64,000 bases of DNA from Rebecca billardiae RCC1528. Its lineage: Eukaryota; Haptophyta. Below, in pieces: positions 33,601 to 43,107 of the stretch. The translations under genes were made by a program, and so were the position numbers. Where the stretch lies: contig OZ251236.1 of assembly GCA_965240325.2 (NCBI GenBank), forward strand, positions 744,001-808,000. Direction: 5' to 3'. The notes beneath the pieces are model-generated. The model did no database searches. It was given only the letters and a program-made list of their open reading frames with translations, and had not been told where the DNA came from. Every line of letters begins with the position of its first letter. Position 1 is the stretch's first letter.

Positions 33601-36600
33601 CTCGCCGCCGAGCCGACCGCGGGCCGCGCCGACGCGCGTGCCAACGACACCGCGGCTGGGTTTGTGCTGGCGGGCGTTGGCTTCGACGCTCGGCGCGGCG
33701 GCGCGCTCTGCGCGTTCACGCGCGCGGGCGAGCTCGCGCCGAGGGCGACGGTGACGGCGACCGTCGTCAGCGAGACCGAGGCACGCTGCGCCGCGCCCAC
33801 CGCCGCCGACGCGCGCAACGCGAGCCTCGACGCGGGCGCGTACACTCTCTCCCTCCTCCTCGGCGGCGGCGCGCACGCGGTCCCTCGCCTCTTCGCAGCC
33901 GACGGCGCGGGCGCGGCCGTTCTGCTGTACAACGCGACGGCCGTGCTGGTGTCCGCGGTGCATCCGCGCGCCGGGCCGGTGGACGGCGGCACGGTGGTGA
34001 CGGTGGAGGGCGCCGGCTTCGCGCACGGCGGGCAGGGGCTCGGGCTGTGCTGCGTGCTGCGCGGCGCGCCTGGCTGCGCGGCGCCCGCGGCGCTTCTCTC
34101 GCCACACCCAGACTCGGGCGCGCAGCGCGTGCGCTGCGCGCTGCCGCCGGCGCCCGCGGGTGCGCCGGCCGTGCGCGAGATTGCAATCTCGCTCGGCGGC
34201 GGGGCGGCGGGCACCGTGAGCGCGCAGGGCGTGCGCTTCGCCTACTACGAGGAGCCCACGCTGCTCGCGCTGAGCCCGGCCAACGGCAGCGCCGCCGGCG
34301 GCACGCTCGTCACCCTCTCCGGCGCGGGCTTTGGCGCCGTCGGCTCACTGCTCGGAGGCAGCGATGGCGGCGGCGCGGCGGGCGGCCTGCCGTGGTGGGC
34401 GGGTCTCGTGCGCGTCGCCTTTGGCGAGCCGACGGCCGCGGCGGCGCCGAGCGCCGCGAGCGCGCACGCGCTGAGCGTGCTCACGCCGTACGGCGCTGCG
34501 GGCTCGACCGCGCAGGTGCGTGTGGCGCTGAACGGGCAGCAGTTTGCGCCGGCGGCCTCCGCGCATGCCGCGCCCGCATTCAGTTTCGGCCCGGAGCTCC
34601 GGCCGCCTCGGCTGGTCGAGGCGCGGCTGGGCACGGCGCTGACGACGCTCGAGCTGCGCTTCGACGCGCAGCCGACCGACCGCGGCGGGATGGGCCTCGG
34701 CACGCTCGGCCCGTGCGCCGCCGTCCTCGACGACGCGAGCGTCGCCCTGCTGCAGGCGGCCGCGTCCGCGCCCCCGCAAGAGGAGCAGCAGCAGCAGCAG
34801 CAGCACGAGGTGCCGCAGTGCTACTGGCCGGGCGAGACGCTGCTGGTCGCGCGGCTGGGCGCGCGCGCCGCGCTCCGGCCGGGGGACACCGTGCGCCTGC
34901 GCGAGGGCGCCGTCCGCCCCGCGGCGTGCGCCCAGCCTGGCGTGGCCACCGCCGAGCCGCGCTGCGCGGCCGACGCCGACGCCGCCGACGCCGGGAGTCT
35001 GTTTGCGAGCGGCGGCGCCCGCCTCGACCCAGACGCGCCGTGCGGCGCGGGCCGCGCGTGCGCGCCGCCGCTCGCGCGGCTGAGCGGGCCGTCGACGCTG
35101 CCGGCGTGCCTCGGGACCGAGAGCGGTGTGCCGTCGCACGGCTCAACACTCGCGCTCGACGGCACGGCCTCGGAGGGCGGCGGCGTCTTCGGCCTCCGCT
35201 TTGTCTGGGGCGTCGAGCCGAGCGCCTCCGCGTCCGCGGCCGCGCTGAGTGCCGCGTGGGCTGAGCGGCCGCCCTCGGCCGCGGCGGCCACCGTCGAGCT
35301 GGGCTCGGAGCTCGCAGAGGCGCACGCGCCCGGCGCGGCGTACACGTTTGCGCTGCGTGTGGGTGACGCGCTCGGTCAGCTCTCGGCACCCGCGCTCTGG
35401 CACGTGGAGCCGCCCGCAGGCGACGGCGCGCCCGCGCTGGCGCTCTCGGGCCCCGCCGAGCGCGGCGCGTACCCGGACCAGCCGCTGCTGCTGCAGGCGA
35501 CCGCCGAGGCCCCGGCGTGCGGCGGCGCGCGGCAGCGGCGCCGCCGCGCGTCCGAGGCCGCGGGCGGCGGCGCCGACGCCGACGCCGCCGCGATCGCCTA
35601 CGCGTGGCGCGTTGTCAGCGTGAGCGCACGCGACGGTCGAGCCGTCTCGGCCGCGTCCGTCGGCGCCCCCGCGCTCGACGGCACCGCGCCGGAATCGGCG
35701 CAGCCGGCGGGCGGCGCGCTGCGGCTGTCGCCGTGGGCGCTGCGCGCGGGCCACACTTACGAGCTCGAGGTGCTCGCGACGTCGGTGCGATCCAACGCGA
35801 CGAGCGTCGCGCGCGTGCGCGTGCGCGTGCTCCGACGGCCGCTGCGCGCGAGCATCGGCGGCGGCGACCGGGACGCGCCGGCCGCGCGCGCCCTCACCAT
35901 CGACGCCTCCGCCTCGGGCGACCCCAACCTGCCGCCGCCGGCGGGGGCGGGCGCAGCGGCGGCGGCGAGTGCCGCGCTCGCGGACGGCGCCGGTGCGCTG
36001 CGCTACGAGTGGAATCTAAGCTCGATCGACGGCTCGGACGCGCTGGGCGAGGCGGCGGCCGCGGCCGTGCGCAACGCGAGCGGCGTCGCGCTGCTGCGGC
36101 TGCCGCCCGCCGCGCTCGCGCCCGGGGCGTACCGCGTCACGCTGGCGGTGAGCAAGGCCGGGCACGCGAGCGCGCACGCGACCGTGACACTGCGCGTGCT
36201 CGCCGACGCGGGCGCGCCTTTGCTCACGCTCGCGCCACTCGCCCGCGCGGTGCAGCCCCACGCTTGGGTGGCGCCCGCGCGGCGGCTCGCGCTGAGCGCG
36301 ACGCTCGACGCCGAGAGCCGCGCGCAGCTCGAGGCGGGCGAGCGCGCGTTCGCGTACGCGTGGCGAGCGGCCGTGCTCAGCGGCGGCGGCGACGGCACCG
36401 AGGGTGTTGAGCTGGGCGGCGCCGGCGCGAGATACGGACGAGATCACGCGCTCGAGCTGGGAGATACGGACGAGATCACGACGACCGGCGCGGACCGTCC
36501 GACGCTCGCGCTGCGCTCGGGCGCGCTCGCTCCTGGCGCCACCTACCTCTTCGAGCTGACGGTGACCGACCTGAGCGCGGCGTCGCCGGGCGGCGGCGGC

Positions 36601-36786
36601 GTGGGGAGCACGGCGCTGCGCCCGGCGTCGTCGTCGCCCTCGCCCTCAGCCGTGCGTGCGACGGTGCTGGTGCGCGTCGGCCGGCCACCAATCCGCGGCA
36701 CGCTCGCGGTGCAGCCCGCCGCGGGCGTGGCCCTCAGCACCCCGTTCGCTCTGCGCGCGGCCGGCTGGGCGGCGGACCCGTCCTCC

Positions 36787-36818
<32 letters not shown>

Positions 36819-39800
36819 CGCGGAGGAGGCAAGCCTGCTCCCTCTGAGCTACGCGTTCGGCCACGCCGAGCGATCGCCTGGAGGCGTGGGCGCCGCGCCC
36901 GCCGTCGCCACTGCCGACGGGCAGCGGCAGGAGTCCCTTGGACCGGCTGGCGCGTCCGCCGCGCTGCTCGGCGTCGTGCTGCCGCCGGGCAACCGGACCG
37001 TGGTCGTGCGAGTCACCGACTCCCTCGGCGCGCACGCGAGCGCGAGCGCGGATGTCGAGGTGCGGCGAGCGTCGGCGGCCGACGCGGCGCTCGTCGCGGC
37101 GCTGAGCGCGGCGCGAGACGCGGCGGCGGCGGGCGCGGCGGGCGCGGCGCTTCGGCTCGTCCGGGCGCTCGCCGATTCGCTCGCGCCGACGACGCCGCCC
37201 AACGCCTCTGCCGCCGGCTCGACGCCGGCCGTCGCGCAGCTGCTGGAGATCACAGAGGCGATCACGGCGTCCGGCGCAGCGGACGTCTCGGCCGAGGCGC
37301 GCGCACACGCGGCGAGCACACTTGCAGCCGTGCTCGAGTCACCCGGCGCGGCCGAGCTGCCGGGCGCCGCGCGCGCGAGCGCGCTTCGCCAGGTGGCGAG
37401 TCTCGCGCTCGGCTCGGCGGAGAGTGGCCTCGAGCGCTCGACCGCGCTCGCGCTCGTCCGCTCCATCGACCGCGCCACCACCGCCACGCCCGCTGACGAC
37501 GGCGGCGCTGGGGCGGACGACGGGCCTGCGGAGGCGGAGGCAGGCGCGCAGGCGCTCGCGGCCGTGAGCGCGCTCGGGGCGGCCATGCTGGTTGGCGCTG
37601 CGATCGGCGAGCCCGCCTTCACGCTCGGCGGCGCGGCTGTGAACATCTCCGCCGCGCGCTTCGACCCGCTGGCGCTGCGCAACGCAACGGTACAGAACGC
37701 GGGCGGCGCGGGCTCGGTGTACGTCCCCGCCGCCGCGCTCGGCGCGCTCGAGGGCGGCGCGGCCGCGCTCTCGACAGGCGTCGACGTTGTGCTCTGGGCG
37801 CTCTCGCGCTCGCCGTACGTGGGCGCCGGCCTCGCGTCGGCGTCGGCGACGGCGCCGGGGGCCGAGCCGGCGGCGCCGAACGGCACGGCGGCGGTGGCGG
37901 CCGTGCGCACAGCGACGTTCTCTGTGGCGCTCTTCCCGCCGCGAGCCGCGGCGGGCGCGCTCGTCGAGCCCATAGCCGTGACGGGCGTCGAGCCACCGCT
38001 GCTCCTCGCGCTGCCCCCGGGCGGCGGCGGCGGTGGGAGCGGCGCGGACGGCGCGGGGGCGGGCGGCGGCGGCGGCGGCGCTCCGCTGTGTCACTTCTGG
38101 GACGAGGCGCTGCGCGCGTGGAGTGACGAGGGCTGCGTGACGGTGATGGGCGGGTCGACTTCCGCCGCGCTCGGCGAGGGCGGAGGCGCCGACGCGTCGG
38201 GCGCTGCGCTGCTGTGCGCGTGCTCGCACCTCACGGACTTCGCCGGGATTGTCGTGCCGGCGTCTGCGGACGAGGCGTCCGAGCAGGCCTCCGCCGTCGG
38301 CGTCAACACGTTCAGCACGCAGGACACGGCGGACGCGCTCTCTGCCGCGCCGGTGCGAACGTCGGAGTTTGGGGACAGCGGCGCGCCCACGATGCGCGCC
38401 ATCATCATCGCCCTCTCCGCCGCGAACGTGCTCGCGCTCGCACTCGCGCACGCGGCGGACGTGCGCTCGGCGAGGCGGCACCGCGCGTGGCGCGCCGCGG
38501 AGCTGCAGCGCCTCAGCAGCGGCGCGGGCGCGGACGGCTCGCGCAGGGGCAGTGCGGATGCGTCCGCGCGCGCCTCGGCCGCGCGGCAGGCCGCGGTCGC
38601 GCGCCAGTCTGTGCGCCGCCGCGGCTCGCTCTCCTCGTTCTCGGCGACGTCGGGCGGGTCCTACCACTGCAGCGGCGGCGGGGCGGGCGGCGGCGCGGAC
38701 GGCTTGACGACCGTGCAGCGCGTGCGCGCCAAGAAGCAAGAGGCGGCTGAGGCCGCGGCGGCTGAGGCCGCGGCGGCTGAGTCCGCGGCCGAGCGTGGCC
38801 TCCCAGCCGAGTGCGGAGGGAGTGACGGCCTCGGCTTGGCGCCGCCGACGCCGTGCTCGGCCGCTCTGGCGTACGAGCCGGGCCATTGCGACCTGAACCT
38901 CGCCACCATGGAGGGCATGACGACCGTGCAGCGCGTCCGAGCGCGCAAGCAAGCGGAGGCCGCGTATGCCGCCGCGGCCGCGTCCGCCGCGTCGGCCGCC
39001 GCGAGCGGCGGCACGCTGATGCCGCCGTCGGCGCCGCTGAGCCCTCCGCCGCCGTCGCCGCCACCGGCGCCGCCACCGCCACCGCCGCCGGGCGCGCCCG
39101 CCGGAGCGGCCGACCGCGTCCTCCCCGTCCGCCGCTCCCCGGCCAGCCTTGGCGAGCGCAGCGCCGCGCTCGGCGAGGGCGTGCGCGCTGTGGAGGAGGA
39201 GGAGGAGGAGGAGGACGATCAGAGCGACGCGGGCTATAGCTCCTTCTCGTTCCGCGCGCGCGTGCTCGCCACGGGCGCCTTCGAGGCCATCCGGGAGCAG
39301 CACGTCCTGACCTCCGCGCTCTCGCAGCCAGACCCGTCGGCCAGGCGCACCGAGGCGGTGCAGTCGCTGTTCTGCATGCTCGCTCTCGAGGTGTGCCTCG
39401 AAGCTTTGCTGTACGGCCAGCCAGGCGCGTCGCTCGGCCGCTCAGACCTCTCCAGGGCCGCCGAGTCCGGCGACGATTACCACAGCGACGACCAGGCCGT
39501 GGGCCTACTCACAATACTCCTCACCGCGCTGCTCGTCTCCGCCGTCTGCGGCCCGGCGCTCGGGCTGTTCAGAGTCGTGTGGCGGTACGGCCGCGGACCG
39601 GACCGGCCCGCGCCGACGGAGGTGCTGTACACCGTTCTCAAGCGCACACTGAGCAGCTCGAGCCGCTCGGCCTCGACGCTTGCGTCGCGCGTCACCTCGC
39701 GCAAGTCGTCCGTGCTCTCCGATAGCGTGCTGAGCAGCGCCGCGCTGCGCTTGGCCGTGCGCGGGCGCGCGGACTCGAGCGGCGGGCGCGCCGCCGACGC

Positions 39801-41985
39801 GGACGGCGCCGGCGCGGGCGCCAGCTCTCGCGTGCAGCCGGTGCGCTCGGTCGGCGGCGGCGCGTCCGCCGCGGCGGACCGGCCGGCCCTCAGCCGGCCG
39901 CGCAGCGCGGGCTCGAGAGGCGCGGGCATCGTCATTCCGCCCACGCCATCCACGCCGCACGGCACGGGCGCGCTGCACGCGCCGGCGCGCGAAGGGCTCG
40001 CGGCCAAGGCGTGCGCGCCCGCCGCCGCCGAGGCCGACGCGCGGCGCGGCGCGGTGAACGACGCGCTGGAAGGCTCGGCCGCGGCCGTCTTTGCCCGGCC
40101 CTCGTCGGCGAGCCTGCCCTCGTCCTCGCGGGCGTCGGCCGCGCGCCCCAGGTCCGCCGCACACCCGCTCTCCCGAGCTTCCACCGCCTCCCTGGCGGAG
40201 CGACCGTCGGCATCGGCGGGTCCGCCGCGCCGACCCGTCTCGGCTCGGCCGTGCACGTCGCCCGCCTCGACGGCCGGCTGGTCGTCCACGCTGCCGCTGT
40301 GCTCCACCGAGTCCTCGAGCCTCGCGTCGCGCTCGGCCACGCCCGAGGACTCGCTCGACGCGGCCGGCGCCGCGCACGCCGCTGCGCCCGCCGGCTCGGC
40401 GCCAGCGCCCGCCTCTGACGAGGCTGTGCCCGGGGGCGCCATCGACGGCGCGCCCGCCGCGCTCGATGGCGGGGCGCCCGCAGCCGCCGACGGTCGGCGC
40501 TCTCGCCCGCTCGCACCGCCGAGCCCCCCCAGGGGCCGGGTGCACTACGCGCCCGCGGCCAAGGTGCTGGGCGCGCGCGCGCGCACGCTCGCGCCCGCCA
40601 CGCCGCACGCCAGCCCGCTGCGCTCCGCACTCCGCCCGGCGGCGCTCGGCGTGATCGCGTCGCCGCCAGCAAGTCCCGCGCGCTCGGCGCTGCGCAAGCC
40701 CGGGGCGCTCGGCGGCGCGGCGCCGGGCTCGCCTGCGACCTCGAGCCGCTCGGTGCAGCTCCACGCGCCGGCGGAGGGCGCGCCTGCCATCACGCCTGTC
40801 GTCGTCGTCACGCCACCGGCCAGCCCGGCGCAGCCGCCACGCGAGTCGTCCGCTACCGCCTCCTCCTCCGCGCTGGCGCAGGCGGCGGCGGCGGAGGCGC
40901 CGTGTCTGTTTGAGGGATTCACAGACTCGGAGCTGGCAACCATCAGGCAGGTGGTCTCGGACGAAGAGGCGGTGGCGATGCGCTGGGCGTTCAATCGGCA
41001 CGCGCGGGCGCGCGTGCGCACCGTTGGGTTTGTCGCGCGGCTGCTCTCACCCGCCGGACGCCTCAGCCGACTGAGCCGCCTGTCGGGCGCCGACAGCCTG
41101 GGCGGCTCGCGCGGCGGGACGCCGAGCCGGCCGAGCCGCGTCGGCGGGCGGCTCACGGGCAGCGAGTCGGCCGGCTCGCGCGCCACCTCGCCGACGCCGA
41201 GCAACCGGTTCAGCTCGCCGGCGCCCGCCGACCGCTCCTACTCCTATGGCTCGCCGACGGCCGGAAATCGCTTCGCCGCCGCGTGCGCCAACTCGGCCGC
41301 GCCCGGCGGCAACCGGTTCAACTCGCCGGCGCGCTCGGCCTCGGGCGGGAGCGGCCGCTTCAGCGCGCGCGCGGCGCCGAGCCCCACGCGCTCCGCGCCC
41401 ATCGCGCCCGCGGGACTGCGCGGCCCCGCGCGTGGCTCGGCCGCGCCGTCGCGCAGCTTTGGCGGCGCGCGCCGGCTGCGGCCAGACGGGCTGCGCGCGC
41501 TGATGGCCGAGCACGCCGAGCCCGTGACGCCGCGCGTCTCGCGGCTGCTCGTGCGCCAGCTGGACTCGGATCTCGATGGTGCCGTCGCGCTGCGCGAGCT
41601 GCTCGCGTGGTACGCGCGGCAGAAGCAAGCGGCGCAGCTGCGCGCGCGGCTAGGCTGCGCGCTGCTCGCGCGCTGCGCGCCGCCGCCGCGCGTGCGCGCG
41701 CCGCTCGCGTGGCTGCTGATGCTGAGCACCTACGTCGGCCTCTGCATCTTCGCGCTCACGCTCGGCCAGGCGCTCGGCCAGGCGCGCGTAGACGCGATGC
41801 TCCGCTCGTGGCTCATCGCGCTCACGCACACCCTCGCGGTGCAGGAGCCCATCATGCTCGGCGCCGGCCACGTCGCGCGCGCTGGCGGCAAGGCGTGCGC
41901 CGGCCTGCTCGCGCTCGGAGCGGGCGAGGCGATCATGAGCGCGCTGGACGCGGTCGAGGGCGCGATGCGCTTCTTCTTCCAGTAG
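21655..41985 (+). CDS. Polycystin-1-like giant receptor: LRR, Ser-Pro rod, IPT/TIG, REJ, GPS, five TM, EF-hand
   Basis: Exons 21655-22076, 22269-22340, 22523-22594 and 22764-41985 join through phase-2 GTGCG...CAG introns of 192, 182 and 169 nt, giving about 6,595 residues. ATG 21655 precedes a hydrophobic leader (FFSWLRLLFLAVVF) but an unseen upstream exon is possible. The order is: LRRs; Ser-Pro block (244-384); second LRR block (385-691); Ser-Pro rod (691-3514); a non-repetitive segment; another Pro block; two IPT/TIG domains (about 3918-4134); REJ-like region (about 4294-4954); GAIN-like region with a GPS motif (CHFW at C5298, CACSHLT with predicted cleavage L5345/T5346). TM1 is about 5400-5422. 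TM2 (5722-5740) and TM3 (5767-5791), with the preceding EQHVLTSALSQPDPSARRTE, match polycystin-1. An EF-hand loop runs D6456-E6467, and TM4-TM5 (6501-6560) resemble polycystin-1 TM4-5. PLAT and the TRP-like TM6-11 are absent. Likely a self-cleaving surface adhesion/sensory receptor. Confidence 0.82.
24271..32740. repeat. 8.5-kb (SPPP)n-coding tract with ~1-kb higher-order repeats
   Basis: The tract encodes about 2,820 residues of SPPP/SPPPP units broken by occasional A, L, R, Q, N, T. Larger in-frame repeats are visible. AACCCGCCACCCAGCC-type landmarks recur at 25663, 26647 and 27622 (984 and 975 bp). TTGCGGCCACCGAG recurs at 28309 and 29308, and GAACCCACCACCCAGCCC near 28620 and 29619 (999 bp each). 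All offsets are multiples of three. No stop appears in any plus frame over long distances, and the antisense strand is also open. Confidence 0.9.
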
Positions 41986-43107
41986 CGCCGCGGCGACCTC
42001 GCGTTCAGCGCGCGTGGCGGTCATTGCTGGCGGCCGCCTGAGTGGCGGTGACGCGGTCCAGTGAAGCTGCTGCATCGGCGGCGTGTCATCGCGGTGCTGA
42101 CACATCACAGCACCACTGGGTGGCTCCGCGCCCTGGCCGGCTTCAGAGGCTCGCTCAGCTGCTCGCAACGCATGCTGCATGTGTAGAACCATCATCATCG
42201 CGCCACGGACTGGCCATGTCGAAAGTGGCGCCGCAGCTGTCCTGACGGCACGATCAGATCTGACCAGTGTGAGGGCCCGAGTGTCGGGCTCGCGTGGCTG
42301 CCGTGGGCGTGCACGCTTAGCGGCGGCCGCTGTTCCGATTTGCACCCGAGTGTCAGAACGAGTAAGTGCGGTCGGACGCGGAAGCACGTGATAGCATACT
42401 GTACTGTACCCGCAGAAGCCATTGCTCTGACCCGTACACCTGCCTCGGCGCAGCCACACTCGTCGTAGGCGCTGCCGTCAGCTTGCACCGAGCGCGTTCG
42501 TCGCGTCTCGCCATCTTGATCTCCGCGGAGGCACCGCGGACGGTGCCGACGGACAAACGAGAATCACGCCAGCGCTGAGCTCCCGGACCCGTCCGGCGCT
42601 TCGACTACAGCCCGGACCCGGGACCACCCAGCAGGCCACGGCACGCCCCGGCACACGAGGACCCGTTGCACAGTCGCGAGCGCCACCCTGATGACGATAC
42701 GCGATGATGATGGCGACGACCGCGATCACAGGACAGCACAGGCACAGCAGTGCCACAGCACGTTCACTTGACACTTTCAGCCGCGGCCAGGCCGGGGCGG
42801 GGCGCAATCGCTGATCGCATGATCAGATTCGTCAGGCCGCAGCATTGCACTGACACTGATGCTATCGTCCGATCGTCATCACTCATCAGCTATACTATGG
42901 CGTCGATACGTACTCAATTAATGAGTTATAACGTAACAGTACGTACTCCGCCATTCCGCCCATTCGGACTGCGAGCAAGAGTCAAGCTGATGTAGTATAT
43001 CAGCAATATGATATATATACTGCTGTCGTAGTATTACTACAGGCGTAGTCGTATATACACTGATGCCGTGCGCGCGCTAGCTCATCGCTCGTCAGACTCA
43101 TCAGCAG
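41986..43107. other. Convergent intergenic spacer, no gene seen
   Basis: It lies between the stop codons of the polycystin-like gene (plus) and the TIR-like gene (minus), so it should contain both 3' ends. The right part (about 42890-43080) is AT-rich, with ATATATAT near 43009. No frame in it has a recognisable product. Confidence 0.5.
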
